Origin: Candidatus Gastranaerophilales bacterium
GTDB taxonomy: Bacteria > Cyanobacteriota > Vampirovibrionia > Gastranaerophilales > Gastranaerophilaceae
NCBI GenBank assembly: GCA_944322615.1
Contig: CALUPH010000002.1
Location: 62,001 to 126,000, forward strand
DNA length: 64,000 nt
Reading direction: 5' to 3'
Under the pieces are notes generated by a model, which was not told the DNA's origin, did not search any database, and saw nothing but the letters and a program-made list of their open reading frames with translations. This document shows positions 52,634-64,000 of the stretch, one piece after another. A program made the translations under genes and the position numbers. Position 1 is the stretch's first letter. Each line of letters begins with the position of its first letter.

Positions 52634-53827
52634 TTAAAACATTGAAAAAAGGCTGCCAAAATATGCTTTATATCCGTTTACGGCGACCATTGCTACTATT
52701 ATACCGACAAATATAAGCATAATAGGTTCTACAACCTGTAGAAATACATTCATAGAAACTTCTAATTTATTTTTATAGTCTAATGCAACGGTTTTTAACA
52801 TTTTATCAAGTTCTCCGGCTTTTTCACCTGCCGTAATTTGAGACATCGCATAACTTGAAAATAACCCAGTAACACCAAGCGCTGTAGCAACTTCACATCC
52901 ATTGTATACCATATTTTCTGCTTTTTTTAACTTGTTATTTATCTCTGGCACATTAATTACTGAAGCAGACAAATTGATTGATTCAGCAGATGTAATGCCT
53001 GCAGAATATGCAAGCGAAAAGACAGAAAAGAAATTTAAAAAATAATAGCACTTCATCAAATTCCCAAATATTCTAATATTCAGAATAAAAGAAATAAAAT
53101 TATTAAAAAGTCTTTTATTTTTGTATATATAAAAACATCCTGCTAAGAAAGCAGCAAAAATAACTATAATTTTTATAATTGCTGTAACTAACAACATAAA
53201 TAAAGCCGAAAAACAAACCCCTGTACCCATAAGAGAAAAAGCTTTAAGTATAAAGAACTTAAAAAGTAAGGCAACTGCAATAGCCATAAAAAAAATGCAA
53301 GTCGGGTATGTTAATTTGGCAATTAAATTTGATTTTATTTCTTCTTCACGTTTGATGTTTATTAATATATCAGAAAGTATTTCGTCTAATTTTCCTGCTT
53401 GTTCTCCTGCAACAATTAAAGCCGTATATGCTTTACCAAGCACATTTGAATAATTAGCCATTGCTTCTTTTAAAGATTTTCCTTTTTCTATTTTTTTTAC
53501 AATATAAGAAGCGAACAATTTAACCTGTTGTTTTGTAGATGAATTTGCAATCGACTTAAAAATATCAAGAACAGGCAGCGCTGATTTATATAAAAAATAG
53601 AAAGAATTAAAAAACTCTTTTTTTTCTTGAAGAGAAAAAGGTAATATACTATCAGAGAAATTTATTCCTGTATTATTAAATGAATTTTTGAATTCCTGTT
53701 TTATTTCAAGAATTATATATCCTTTTTTAATAAGTTTTTCAGCAGCATCAGGCATACTCAAAGCGTCAATATATCCTTGAGAAATCTTGTTTTGTTTAGT
53801 TTTAACTCTATAAAAAAACCTAGCCAT
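52634..53827 (-). CDS. pilC: type IV pilus / type II secretion inner-membrane protein (PilC/GspF)
   Basis: This is the polytopic platform protein of type IV pili and related machines. The N-terminal ARFFYRVKTKQNKISQGYIDA is typical. It is followed by two T2SSF domains, each a helical bundle with a membrane helix: the first around 65-200 (ALIVAGEQAGKLDEILSDI), the second around 260-390 (MSQITAGEKAGELDKMLK). Length 397 aa is standard. No pilB, pilT or pilin genes are adjacent. The ATG has no Shine-Dalgarno; TATAAT ends 6 nt upstream. With comEC it points to natural DNA uptake. Confidence 0.93.
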   Translation of the reverse strand: MARFFYRVKTKQNKISQGYIDALSMPDAAEKLIKKGYIILEIKQEFKNSFNNTGINFSDSILPFSLQEKKEFFNSFYFLYKSALPVLDIFKSIANSSTKQQVKLFASYIVKKIEKGKSLKEAMANYSNVLGKAYTALIVAGEQAGKLDEILSDILINIKREEEIKSNLIAKLTYPTCIFFMAIAVALLFKFFILKAFSLMGTGVCFSALFMLLVTAIIKIIVIFAAFLAGCFYIYKNKRLFNNFISFILNIRIFGNLMKCYYFLNFFSVFSLAYSAGITSAESINLSASVINVPEINNKLKKAENMVYNGCEVATALGVTGLFSSYAMSQITAGEKAGELDKMLKTVALDYKNKLEVSMNVFLQVVEPIMLIFVGIIVAMVAVNGYKAYFGSLFSMF

Positions 53828-53833
53828 AAAGCA

Positions 53834-53839
53834 ATTATA
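53834..53839 (-). promoter_or_regulatory. pilC -10 hexamer TATAAT, leaderless geometry
   Basis: On the minus strand a perfect TATAAT ends 6 nt before the pilC ATG at 53827. No clear -35 at 17 bp (a run of T). It faces the zupT promoter across a 77-bp divergent gap. Confidence 0.5.
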
Positions 53840-53867
53840 TATGATTATTTACAATAAAAAAAGATAG

Positions 53868-53898
53868 TTGATTGCAATATAAGTTTTTGTGCTACGAT
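53868..53898 (+). promoter_or_regulatory. zupT promoter (TTGATT-N19-TACGAT), leaderless geometry
   Basis: -35 TTGATT (53868-53873), a long 19-bp spacer, -10 TACGAT (53893-53898), then 6 nt to the ATG at 53905. No ribosome site. The spacer is longer than ideal. Confidence 0.5.
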
Positions 53899-53904
53899 AT
53901 TCGT

Positions 53905-54687
53905 ATGAGTAACTATATATTACCGTTAATTTTAACTTTATTTGCCGGAATGTCGACCTTATTGGGAGGCTTTGTCACTTTTTTTGTGAAAAGAAATAAT
54001 CTGAAAGCTCTTTCTATAGGTTTAGGATTTTCTGCCGGCGTAATGGTTTATATAAGTCTAAGCGAACTTATGAATGAAGCACCGCAAATGCTAAGCAGTT
54101 TTTATAGTTCAATCCCATCAAAAGCATTAGCGTTTATTGGTTTCTTATTCGGTATAATTATTGCAATTCTTATTGACTATTTTATACCTGATCATATTGA
54201 ATCAGACTTTTTAAATACATCAAAGAAATGTCAAAGACAAAAAATAAGAAGAGCAGGATTAATTACAGCACTTGCAGTAACATTGCATAATTTTCCTGAA
54301 GGTATCGCAACATTTTTGGTATCCAGCCAAGATTTAAGATTAGGTATCCCCGTTGCAATAGCAATTGCTATCCACAATATTCCGGAAGGAATAGCTATCG
54401 CCCTTCCTATTTTTCACTCTACAGGCAAAAAAAGATTAGCGATTCTTTATACATTTCTATCAGGAATATCTGAACCAATAGGCGGGTTAATCGGAGTTTT
54501 ACTTTTAAGAACAATTATGCCTGATCAAGCAATAGGCATAATGACAGCTGCCGTTGCAGGTATTATGGTATATATTTCATTTGATACATTGTTACCTTTA
54601 GCAAGAGAATACGGTGAGAACCATCACGTAATTATTGGTATCGTATCAGGAATGTTAATTATGAGTTTAGGCTTAATTTTCCTATAA
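53905..54687 (+). CDS. zupT: ZIP-family metal transporter (ZupT-like)
   Basis: ZIP proteins import zinc and other divalent metals. Eight membrane helices can be drawn; helix IV has VTLHNFPEGIATFL (near 132) and helix V AIAIHNIPEGIAIALPI (near 155), the HNxPEG pairs that bind metal and define the ZupT/GufA branch. About 260 aa, normal. I chose the ATG at 53905, where the first helix begins; an upstream TTG at 53872 would add 11 residues and has no support. It overlaps the end of the convergent acetyltransferase gene by 6 nt. Confidence 0.93.
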   Translation: MSNYILPLILTLFAGMSTLLGGFVTFFVKRNNLKALSIGLGFSAGVMVYISLSELMNEAPQMLSSFYSSIPSKALAFIGFLFGIIIAILIDYFIPDHIESDFLNTSKKCQRQKIRRAGLITALAVTLHNFPEGIATFLVSSQDLRLGIPVAIAIAIHNIPEGIAIALPIFHSTGKKRLAILYTFLSGISEPIGGLIGVLLLRTIMPDQAIGIMTAAVAGIMVYISFDTLLPLAREYGENHHVIIGIVSGMLIMSLGLIFL

Positions 54688-55173
54688 TTCAAATTCCATA
54701 ATAAAATCATCCATAACAAAGCCTTTTCCTATATCGGTAACAACGGAATCAATTGTATGGAATCCCCATTTTTCATAGGCTTTAATGGTATTTATATTGT
54801 TCTTATTTACAGTAAGTTGAATAGATTTTTTATTGTGCTGTAGAGCAATTTGTTTAATTTTATTAAAAGCTCTTTTTCCGCATCCTAAGCCTCTAAAATC
54901 TTTCTTTATGTATAGTTTGGAAAGAAAGAGATAATCATCTTTAATTGAAACACCAAAATATCCTATTATATTTCCGTTATCTTCCAAAATATTGTATATA
55001 TATCTTTCATTTTCCAATTGTTCTTTTATAGCAGCATAGGATTGGAATTTATCAACCATATAATCAATTTGTTCATCAGAAAGTATTACAGGCCAATACT
55101 CATGCCAAATTTCAGAAGTCAATTGAGCAAGCTGCTTTATTTCTTCATCAGTTTTTATATTTAAAAAATTCAT
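54682..55173 (-). CDS. GNAT-family N-acetyltransferase
   Basis: Acetyl-CoA-binding fold with the motif A region LSKLYIKKDFRGLGCGKRAF (about 93-112; RGLGCGK is the CoA-pyrophosphate loop) and a motif B-like NTIKAYEKWGFHTID (near 134). 163 aa. Substrate cannot be predicted; members of this type often acetylate polyamines, amino acids or ribosomal proteins. AGAGG precedes the ATG. It forms a short unit with the upstream phosphatase gene (10 nt). Confidence 0.88.
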   Translation of the reverse strand: MNFLNIKTDEEIKQLAQLTSEIWHEYWPVILSDEQIDYMVDKFQSYAAIKEQLENERYIYNILEDNGNIIGYFGVSIKDDYLFLSKLYIKKDFRGLGCGKRAFNKIKQIALQHNKKSIQLTVNKNNINTIKAYEKWGFHTIDSVVTDIGKGFVMDDFIMEFEL

Positions 55174-55183
55174 AATTTACCTC

Positions 55184-55807
55184 TTATATAGGAATATAAG
55201 AATAATACACCAAACTGGCAAAATCTTCAAAATAACTTATTTGAGTGGCACTGCCTGTAGGAACATAAAGCTTGAACTGACTACTGTGCGGAATATTCAA
55301 AGCATTTGCAACAGCTGCTTGAATTACTTCGCCATGAGTAACTATAATCAAGCGTTTATGTAAGTTATCAGCAATAATTTTATTTAGGACTTTATCAACT
55401 CTTTTGTTAAAAGTATCAAGAGATTCAGCACCTTTAGGGCAGAAATTTTCGGGATCTTCATGAAACTTATCAAGCAAGTTAGGATATTTTACGGTTATTT
55501 CTTCAAAAGACAAGCCACTCCACTCACCTGCTTTTCTATTTGACAAATCAGGTAAGATTTCAAAATCGTGTTCGCAAACATCAGATAATATTTGTGCACT
55601 TTGAACAGTTCTTAATGCTGAACTGGCATATATTTTATCAATTTTGAGTCCTTTGTTATAAACCCACTGTGAAATCTTCTCCATTTCATATTTACCGTTT
55701 GCATTTATAGCAGGGTAATTTTCATCATCAAAAAAACGGTTTTCTTCTGTATTTATTGTTGCGCCATGTCTTATAAAAGTAATTTTGCATTTTCTCTTAA
55801 ATAACAT
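55184..55807 (-). CDS. histidine phosphatase family protein (phosphoglycerate-mutase-like)
   Basis: The catalytic RHG is in KITFIRHGATINTEENRFF (near 9). Supporting residues appear in IYASSALRTVQSAQIL (near 63), RKAGEWSGLSFEEI (near 96) and the second His in IIVTHGEVIQAAV (near 158). 207 aa fits cofactor-dependent phosphatases such as CobC or GpmB-like enzymes rather than glycolytic mutase (about 250 aa). Substrate unknown. AAGGAG precedes the ATG by 12 nt. Divergent from gyrB. Confidence 0.88.
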   Translation of the reverse strand: MLFKRKCKITFIRHGATINTEENRFFDDENYPAINANGKYEMEKISQWVYNKGLKIDKIYASSALRTVQSAQILSDVCEHDFEILPDLSNRKAGEWSGLSFEEITVKYPNLLDKFHEDPENFCPKGAESLDTFNKRVDKVLNKIIADNLHKRLIIVTHGEVIQAAVANALNIPHSSQFKLYVPTGSATQISYFEDFASLVYYSYIPI

Positions 55808-55931
55808 TAGTTAACTTTTCTCCTTGCTAAAATTTACTAATTTTTTAATTCCCTGTTTTATCATTTTTATAAACAGTTAAGCAATAGTAATAAAATGGCA
55901 TTGAGGTAATTTTTGTAGTACAATATTAACG

Positions 55932-55952
55932 ATGAGTAGAGTTGGGGTTTAA
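55932..55952 (+). other. six-codon mini-ORF upstream of gyrB
   Basis: ATG AGT AGA GTT GGG GTT TAA (MSRVGV) ends 3 nt before the gyrB ATG. A TACAAT hexamer (55919-55924) ends 7 nt before the mini-ORF ATG, the geometry of the leaderless genes. The GGGG that could serve as the gyrB ribosome site is inside the mini-ORF, so its translation could tune gyrB. The length makes chance occurrence easy. Confidence 0.3.
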
Positions 55953-58403
<2,451 letters not shown>

Positions 58404-58414
58404 CAAAAATATAT

Positions 58415-58448
58415 AATATATTGTGCCTATAAAAGGGCACAATATATT
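58415..58448. terminator. perfect 13-bp hairpin after gyrB
   Basis: AATATATTGTGCC pairs perfectly with GGCACAATATATT around an 8-nt loop, 12 bp after the gyrB stop. The 3' side is AT-rich but lacks a true U-run (TATAAATATG), so it may act as a partial terminator or an mRNA-stabilising element before the TPR gene, which has its own Shine-Dalgarno right after it. Confidence 0.65.
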
Positions 58449-58467
58449 TATAAATATGAGGTATTGA

Positions 58468-59565
58468 GTGAACCTAATAATAAAACTTTTAAAATTGAGA
58501 ATAACAAAAGTCATTTTATCTCTGCTTATGGTTGCATTTTTTCTTTCTCTATATTTTTGCAGAGATTGGTATTTTGTGCAGTATCATAAATGCATAGGGT
58601 TTTATTATGTACATAAAGGTGACAAGGCATATAAAGATAAGAAATATCAAAAAGCAATCGATAATTATAAAATTGCATTAAGAAATTATCCGGGTCACTC
58701 AAGAGCCAGTTGCAATCTTGGCAACATATATGTAAGTTTTGAAAATTATTATGAAGCAGTAAATGCGTATGAAAATGCTTTAAAATACAGTCCTAATTTT
58801 ATGGTTTGCAGAATGGACTTGGGAATAATCTTATCAGAAAAAATGGCTGACTATGATAAAGCAATTCAGGAATATGGAAGAGTTGCAAATGCAAATCCTT
58901 TTACTATAAACATTCCGTTTGTCTTCAATAATAAAAAAACAACGAAAGAGAACAAAGGTCTTGCCTATTACAATATGGGATTAGCATACAGAGGCAAAGC
59001 TGTATATATGGGAGATAAATCAAGCACAGCTATAAAGTATTTAAAGAAAGCAAAAGAATCATATGAAAAAGCTGAAGAATATTTGAAAAATAATTTTGAT
59101 AATACATATAATTTAGCGTTAACAAATCATCTTTTAGGTGATTATAATTCTGCAGCACAAGAATACTGTGATGCAATAAATATAAAACCTGATAGTTTTG
59201 AAGCACATTACAATTTTGCACTTCTTTTAAGAAGCATGAACAAAAACAAAGAAGCACTTGCAGAATTTGAAAAAACAACAATCTTACTTGATTATTACGG
59301 TAATGAGGCAAGAAATAAATATGTATTTGGAATAATAAATGAAATAAAAAGAAGAATACTTAATGAAGGTAATTATGATTATCTCAAAGAACGAGATGAA
59401 ATAACAGCATTAAGAGATGAAGATATAACCTACACAAACGGAAAAGTTATAGTATCAAAACAAAAAAACTTTAAAATGAATGAACTTCTAAAGTGCACAT
59501 ATGATAAAGACATGAAAAATATACAAGATGATTCAAAAAGAACAAAATATAAACTTTTTAAATAA
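58468..59565 (+). CDS. membrane-anchored TPR-repeat protein
   Basis: An N-terminal membrane helix (about 14-31) is followed by at least four TPR-like units (AYKDKKYQKAIDNYKIALR, NYYEAVNAYENALKYSP, DYDKAIQEYGRVANANP, DYNSAAQEYCDAINIKP) covering residues 50-270, and a charged C-terminus. TPR proteins are scaffolds for protein complexes; partners are unknown. The start is GTG with GAGG about 6 nt upstream. Its 3' end overlaps the diguanylate cyclase gene by 38 nt, so the two are translationally linked and may act in the same signalling pathway. Confidence 0.85.
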   Translation: MNLIIKLLKLRITKVILSLLMVAFFLSLYFCRDWYFVQYHKCIGFYYVHKGDKAYKDKKYQKAIDNYKIALRNYPGHSRASCNLGNIYVSFENYYEAVNAYENALKYSPNFMVCRMDLGIILSEKMADYDKAIQEYGRVANANPFTINIPFVFNNKKTTKENKGLAYYNMGLAYRGKAVYMGDKSSTAIKYLKKAKESYEKAEEYLKNNFDNTYNLALTNHLLGDYNSAAQEYCDAINIKPDSFEAHYNFALLLRSMNKNKEALAEFEKTTILLDYYGNEARNKYVFGIINEIKRRILNEGNYDYLKERDEITALRDEDITYTNGKVIVSKQKNFKMNELLKCTYDKDMKNIQDDSKRTKYKLFK

Positions 59566-60967
59566 ACTATCAAGCATATTAACTAAAAAAATCTCACCAT
59601 CAAATACAATTGGCGAGATAAACAAACTATTCAGAGCATATCTCAATATAGACAAAGCCGAATTTGTAATATGGGATAATAATAATATGGCTTTAAGAGA
59701 TTTTGTATGTGACTGGAAACTTTTTGATAGTGATATCAAGGAGAAAGGAATAAATACAATATACGGAAGTCTCGCAATTACGGAAGGGAAAAGATTTTTC
59801 TTTAACGATTCAGAGTTTGACTGTAATTTAGATGAAGAAGAACAATATAGAATCCTGGAACTAAAATCAGAACAAAACAATATAATATATCCGCTTGTTT
59901 CTAACGGAGAAGTTTTTGGATTAATGAATGTGTATACAGAAAAAAATGCATTCACAAAAGAGTTTTTTACTATTTTGAATATTTCATCAAAGTTAATATC
60001 AGGTGCAATTATAAACTATATATTAAATGAGCAAATGGAAATAAGCCTGAACTTCTATAAAGCAATGAAGGACATAGCTAAGATAATAGAAAGCCAATAT
60101 GAACTATCATATATTATCCCATTAATCGGAGAAATGATAGACAGATTTATGACCTCACATTTAATATATATATTTATATACAAAGAAGACAAATATAAAC
60201 TTGTTTGGCCAAATGCCTGTAAAGATGAAAATGTATATAAATTATTGGAAAAAATAAATCAAACTACAGAGTTTATATTATCAGAAAATAGTAAAATAGG
60301 TGTTTTCCCTCTTATAAGCGAAGAAAATATATTAGGCGCAATTGTAGCATATAGCAATATAGAAAAACTTCTGCAAAAAGATATAGATTACCTTACACAA
60401 TTGACAAGACAATCAGGTCTAACAATACATAGAGCAAATGTATATGCAGAAGTATTAAAATATGCAACATTAGATGCATTAACAGGCTTAAATAACAGAA
60501 GACAGTTTGAAATAAGATTAAAACAAGAAGTATCAAACAGTAAAAGAAATAATATTCCATTATGCTGTATGATGATTGACGTAGATTATTTCAAGAAGGT
60601 AAATGATACCTATGGACACGCAGCAGGTGATTGCGTATTAAAGCAAGTTTCAGAAGTTATAAAAAATGAAATAAGAGAATATGATATTGCTTGCAGATAC
60701 GGCGGAGAAGAATTTTTTATAATACTCCCACAAACAAAACTTGCAGAAGCAACATCAGTTGCACAAAGATTAAGAAAAGTCATAGAAGAATCCAAAATGG
60801 ATATAAAAGAAGCAGAGATAAATGGTATATCCTATATAAAAGTAACTGCAAGTATAGGTGTATGCGAATACAATAATACAATGAGCGCAAATGCCTTTTC
60901 ACAAAAAGCAGATAAAGCCTTATATGAAGCAAAAACAACAGGAAGGAACAGAGTAATTGTTGTATAA
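59528..60967 (+). CDS. GAF-like plus GGDEF diguanylate cyclase
   Basis: The C-terminal GGDEF domain (about 310-475) contains the active site RYGGEEFFIILP (GGEEF, functional variant) with substrate-binding DVDYFKKVNDTYGHAAGD (near 350). An RxxD inhibitory site (REYD) lies 5 residues before the active site, so c-di-GMP feedback is possible. The first 300 residues hold two GAF-like sensor regions without a membrane segment; the ligand is unknown. The ATG at 59528 lies inside the TPR gene, with only weak ribosome signals. c-di-GMP would fit control of surface motility or pili in an organism with pilC and sigma-28-type promoters, but this is inference. Confidence 0.9.
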   Translation: MIQKEQNINFLNKLSSILTKKISPSNTIGEINKLFRAYLNIDKAEFVIWDNNNMALRDFVCDWKLFDSDIKEKGINTIYGSLAITEGKRFFFNDSEFDCNLDEEEQYRILELKSEQNNIIYPLVSNGEVFGLMNVYTEKNAFTKEFFTILNISSKLISGAIINYILNEQMEISLNFYKAMKDIAKIIESQYELSYIIPLIGEMIDRFMTSHLIYIFIYKEDKYKLVWPNACKDENVYKLLEKINQTTEFILSENSKIGVFPLISEENILGAIVAYSNIEKLLQKDIDYLTQLTRQSGLTIHRANVYAEVLKYATLDALTGLNNRRQFEIRLKQEVSNSKRNNIPLCCMMIDVDYFKKVNDTYGHAAGDCVLKQVSEVIKNEIREYDIACRYGGEEFFIILPQTKLAEATSVAQRLRKVIEESKMDIKEAEINGISYIKVTASIGVCEYNNTMSANAFSQKADKALYEAKTTGRNRVIVV

Positions 60968-61016
60968 AAAAATATATTTTATAATATATTAGGAAAAGGA
61001 ATGTAAAGAATAGTTT

Positions 61017-63005
61017 ATGAAGTATCTAAAATATATAATCGGAATATTAATAATAGTAGTGCCTTGCATAGTAACGGTACTTATTTATAACGATAAAATA
61101 ACACAAAATTCACCATTATATTACAAACAAGGAGTCCAATTTTATAATGATGGCGACTATTCAAATGCATACTATAACTTTGGGAAAATAAAATGGATTA
61201 GCCCATTATACCCGGCAGCATTATACAAACAAGCCAAAAGTGCTCAAAAAGTTGGAGACTTCAAAACAGCCGCTATTAAATACAAACTATTTTTGGAAAA
61301 ATTACCTAATTCTATTTTTGATTTAAAAGCAAAACTAAATTTAGGAAAAAGTTATTTTTATTCCAAACAATATCAAGAAGCAAAAATACAATTTGAAGAA
61401 TTATATAAAAAAGCAAACAACCTTGGAACAGAGGAAGTATTTTTTCTTGGACTAATTGAAAAAAATAATGACAAAAAGCAAGCATATGAATATTTTAAAG
61501 GATACTTAGAATCAGCACTATCAAATAAAGCACTTAATAATAACTATATATTATCTTCTGCAGAGGAACTATCTTCTTTAGGTTATGAGTTAAGTTCAAA
61601 GGATAAGCTATTATTGGGTAAAGCTTATTACAAAACGGATAAGTATAAAAAAGCATTAGAATATCTGTCTCAAATTCCAATTAGCAGCTGTTGGGATTAC
61701 TTTGTACTAGCAAATCATTATGCAGGTAACAAAGTTATTGCCAAAAAATTGATAGAAAGCGGATTACCGGTATATGCAGCTCTATCAGAAGAAGAAAATT
61801 TACATGCAATATATGATATATATGCATCTTACCTAATTGGAACAAAGAAGAAAAACTGGACTCAAATATTAAAAACAGTAAAAGAAAAATCAATAAAAGG
61901 AGAAGACTATGTTCTATATCAATTGGCAGAAATTTCTCCTCAAGAAGAAGGAATAATACTATACAATGAAATAATAAAAAAATATCCTGAAAGTAAATAT
62001 GGTCCTGATGCTATATGGAAAGTATTTTGGGATAAATACAAGAAAAGAGATTATAAGAGTGCAGAGCAACTTGCAATAAAACACATTAATACATATAAAA
62101 ACATAGACTCAACACCTAAAATTGCATTTTGGCTTGCTAAAACAGCTATTAAGCAAAATAAGTTATCAGAAGCACATAATTATTTATCAAAAATAACTAA
62201 TAAATATCCTGACAATTATTACGGGTTAAGAGCAGAAAATATCTTAAACAAAAAAAATGATTTTTGGACAACGAATAATACAAATAAAATTCCATCACAA
62301 AAAGATGAAATAGAGTTTCCTATATCAATGTCACAATTTGAAATAAAAGATATAAAAATGATTAATACTCTATTTGAAATGGGGGATTATGAAATATGGA
62401 GTGACGCTAATTTCAATAATCCTATAGTAGAAAGCTGGTTTGCACTAAAAAGAGATAAAAAAGCTCAATCAATAGTACTTGCCAGAGATGAAATAGATAA
62501 AATGGACATCAAACCGCCATTTATCAGTGCCTCATACAAATTAGCATATCCAAGACATTGGGTAGATGAAATTAATATAGCTGGTAATAAATTAGGACTT
62601 GATCCATTTCTAATTGCAGCATTGATAAGAGAAGAAAGTTATTTTAATGAATATGCGAAAAGTTCAACCGGTGCTATAGGTCTAATGCAGCTTATGCCTC
62701 AAACTGCAAATTATATGATATCAAAATTAACATCAAATATAGCATCTATACAAAACATAGAGAATCCGAGAACAAACTTATACATAGGATGTAATTATTT
62801 AAAATATCTGAAAGAACAATTTAATGATGATTTAATGGTAATAGCAGCATATAATGGCGGCGAAGGTTCTGTAAGAAGATGGATGAAAAAATACGGAACA
62901 AATGACTATGATGAATTTATAGAAGAAATTCCATACGAAGAAACTCAAAACTATGTAAAAAAAGTTTTCAGAAGTTACCATATGTATCAAAAAATATATC
63001 AATAA
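61017..63005 (+). CDS. soluble-lytic-transglycosylase-like protein (SLT domain)
   Basis: This peptidoglycan lyase is anchored in the membrane by one N-terminal helix (about 4-26). A long superhelical region of TPR/Slt70-like repeats (about 35-480) precedes the SLT domain: LIAALIREESYFNEYAKSST (catalytic Glu near 540), GAIGLMQLMPQTANYM, and AAYNGGEGSVRRW (near 615). 662 aa, close to Slt70. AAAGGA lies about 15 nt before the ATG. It follows the cyclase gene by 49 nt. Wall cleavage for remodelling or for assembly of cell-surface machines is the likely role. Confidence 0.93.
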   Translation: MKYLKYIIGILIIVVPCIVTVLIYNDKITQNSPLYYKQGVQFYNDGDYSNAYYNFGKIKWISPLYPAALYKQAKSAQKVGDFKTAAIKYKLFLEKLPNSIFDLKAKLNLGKSYFYSKQYQEAKIQFEELYKKANNLGTEEVFFLGLIEKNNDKKQAYEYFKGYLESALSNKALNNNYILSSAEELSSLGYELSSKDKLLLGKAYYKTDKYKKALEYLSQIPISSCWDYFVLANHYAGNKVIAKKLIESGLPVYAALSEEENLHAIYDIYASYLIGTKKKNWTQILKTVKEKSIKGEDYVLYQLAEISPQEEGIILYNEIIKKYPESKYGPDAIWKVFWDKYKKRDYKSAEQLAIKHINTYKNIDSTPKIAFWLAKTAIKQNKLSEAHNYLSKITNKYPDNYYGLRAENILNKKNDFWTTNNTNKIPSQKDEIEFPISMSQFEIKDIKMINTLFEMGDYEIWSDANFNNPIVESWFALKRDKKAQSIVLARDEIDKMDIKPPFISASYKLAYPRHWVDEINIAGNKLGLDPFLIAALIREESYFNEYAKSSTGAIGLMQLMPQTANYMISKLTSNIASIQNIENPRTNLYIGCNYLKYLKEQFNDDLMVIAAYNGGEGSVRRWMKKYGTNDYDEFIEEIPYEETQNYVKKVFRSYHMYQKIYQ

Positions 63006-63264
63006 AAATAGTAAAATATTTGACTTTTTCAAATATAAAATATTGTAAAAACATGTTGATAAAAAAGTAATACCACTTATCATATTTTTTAAACTTAATC
63101 TAAATATCAATATTATAGAAATATAATATATACCTCTGATATATTTACAAAGTAAGAAAAAAGGACTATGATAAATAGACTTTAAAAAAGTGGAATATAA
63201 AACATGCATTAAATCATGCAAATTTTTGGGAAAAAATCGGGATAAAAGTATTTGAGGAGATTTC

Positions 63265-64000
63265 ATGGATAAGATTGTAAAAAGAGACGGGGCAATCGTT
63301 AGTTTTGACGCAAACAAGATTGAAACAGCAATCTTAAAAGCAGCAAAAGTAACAAAAGAATTTGGCGAAAAAGAAGCAACCAATGTAACAAGAAAAGTTG
63401 TATTAATGGCACAAGAAATTGCCAATAAAAAAGAGTCTAATTTAAAAGCGCCAACAGTAGAAGAAGTTCAAGATGCAGTTGAAGTTGCACTTTATTCATT
63501 CGGATACACTGCAACAGCAAAAGCATATATTTTATATAGAGAACAAAGAAAAAGAATCAGAGATTTTGCTTCAGGTCTAAATATTGATATGGTTGACGAT
63601 TACTTATCTCAACTTGATTGGCAAGTTAATGAAAATTCTAATATGTCTTATTCAATCCAAGGTTTAAATAACTACATTGCATCAAACATAAGTAAAAATT
63701 ACTGGTTGAATAAAATTTATCCTAAAGAAATAAAAGAAGCACATCAAAATGGCGATATTCACATTCATGACCTGAATATAATATCCGTATATTGTGTAGG
63801 CTGGGATTTAAAAGACCTTTTAATGGAAGGATTTAAAGGTGTAAAAGGAAAAGTTTCAAGTGCACCTCCAAGACATTTTAGAACAGCATTGGGTCAAATG
63901 GTAAATTTCTTATATACAATGCAAGGAGAAAGTGCGGGAGCACAAGCATTTTCAAACTTTGATACACTTCTTGCACCTTTTGTAAGATACGACGGATTAA
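63265..64000 (+). CDS. nrdD: anaerobic ribonucleoside-triphosphate reductase NrdD, N-terminal part
   Basis: This is the glycyl-radical class III ribonucleotide reductase, truncated by the window end (about 245 residues seen). The N-terminal ATP-cone VKRDGAIVSFDANKIETAIL (about 5-24) regulates activity by nucleotide binding. The start of the catalytic domain has GDIHIHDLN (near 167) and a Gly/Ala-rich SSAPPRHFRTALGQMVNF region. The start codon has GAGGAG 8 nt upstream. The 259-bp upstream region is AT-rich; I found no clear NrdR box. It marks an anaerobic lifestyle. nrdG is expected just beyond the window. Confidence 0.93.
   Translation, partial: MDKIVKRDGAIVSFDANKIETAILKAAKVTKEFGEKEATNVTRKVVLMAQEIANKKESNLKAPTVEEVQDAVEVALYSFGYTATAKAYILYREQRKRIRDFASGLNIDMVDDYLSQLDWQVNENSNMSYSIQGLNNYIASNISKNYWLNKIYPKEIKEAHQNGDIHIHDLNIISVYCVGWDLKDLLMEGFKGVKGKVSSAPPRHFRTALGQMVNFLYTMQGESAGAQAFSNFDTLLAPFVRYDGL

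Noticed and set aside
63006-63264. Riboswitch or NrdR box upstream of nrdD
   Set aside because: The region is AT-rich with only short inverted repeats (ATATTTGA...TCAAATAT; TGCAT...ATGCA); no convincing NrdR box or known riboswitch fold.

Overview
The window is an AT-rich chromosomal segment from a diderm, probably strictly anaerobic bacterium. The best guess is the non-photosynthetic cyanobacterial relatives Vampirovibrionia/Melainabacteria, order Gastranaerophilales. The clues are lipid A genes (lpxA, lpxC, lpxD, lpxK), heptose genes and an MCE/Mla lipid transporter (outer membrane), an oxygen-sensitive class III ribonucleotide reductase at the right edge, a Ski2-like DSHCT helicase of the kind common in cyanobacteria, and a set of proteins sharing a short N-terminal M-(K/R)-I-(N/Q)-(P/S)...F-(K/G)-G signature that I associate with this order. 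The lineage call is inference from gene content; no rRNA is present.

Layout. 1-7.1 kb: truncated sugar-ABC permease, an unknown protein, ffh, a sugar nucleotidyltransferase, aroF and the helicase. 7.1-10.7 kb: a repressor-like gene with a palindromic operator, two small unknown genes, smpB and dnaX; dnaX has an A8 slippery run placed where a gamma-type short product would end. 10.8-18.9 kb: LD-carboxypeptidase, D-2-hydroxyacid dehydrogenase, an oligopeptide ABC ATPase, then an envelope block mlaE-mlaF-mlaD-lpxK-heptosyltransferase. 18.9-20.5 kb: accessory patch with a HAD protein, two small HTH genes, tRNA-Pro(GGG) and duplicated fragments of that tRNA gene. 20.5-30.5 kb: lineage-specific region with signature-bearing proteins (a metallophosphoesterase, two unknowns, a GH77-like enzyme), two unknown proteins behind a sigma-28-like promoter, a membrane glycosyltransferase-like protein and a small PD-(D/E)XK-like protein. 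30.6-40.1 kb (minus strand): M29 aminopeptidase, lpxA-fabZ-lpxC-lpxD, rfaE2, a SurA/PrsA-type foldase and mfd. 40.2-52.4 kb: comEC, a second sigma-28-like promoter before a small signature protein, a lone NfnA-like flavoprotein with a small four-cysteine protein, an HtrA-like protease, glcD, cutA, a zincin with an apparent ATT start, a GH38 mannosidase and fabF. 52.6-64 kb: pilC/gspF, a ZIP transporter, a GNAT, a phosphatase, gyrB, a TPR protein, a diguanylate cyclase, a lytic transglycosylase and the start of nrdD.

Cross-cutting observations. (1) Many transcription-unit-first genes have no Shine-Dalgarno sequence but have a -10 hexamer ending almost exactly 6 nt before the ATG (mfd, mannosidase, glcD, zupT, pilC, smpB, mlaE and others), the geometry expected of leaderless mRNAs. 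(2) Two sigma-28/FliA-like promoters (TAAAGTT plus GCCGATAA or GTCGATGG) precede proteins of unknown function, which suggests a flagellar-type regulon outside recognisable flagellar genes. (3) The N-terminal signature occurs on otherwise unrelated enzymes and replaces the expected signal peptide. These three together are the most promising undescribed biology here.
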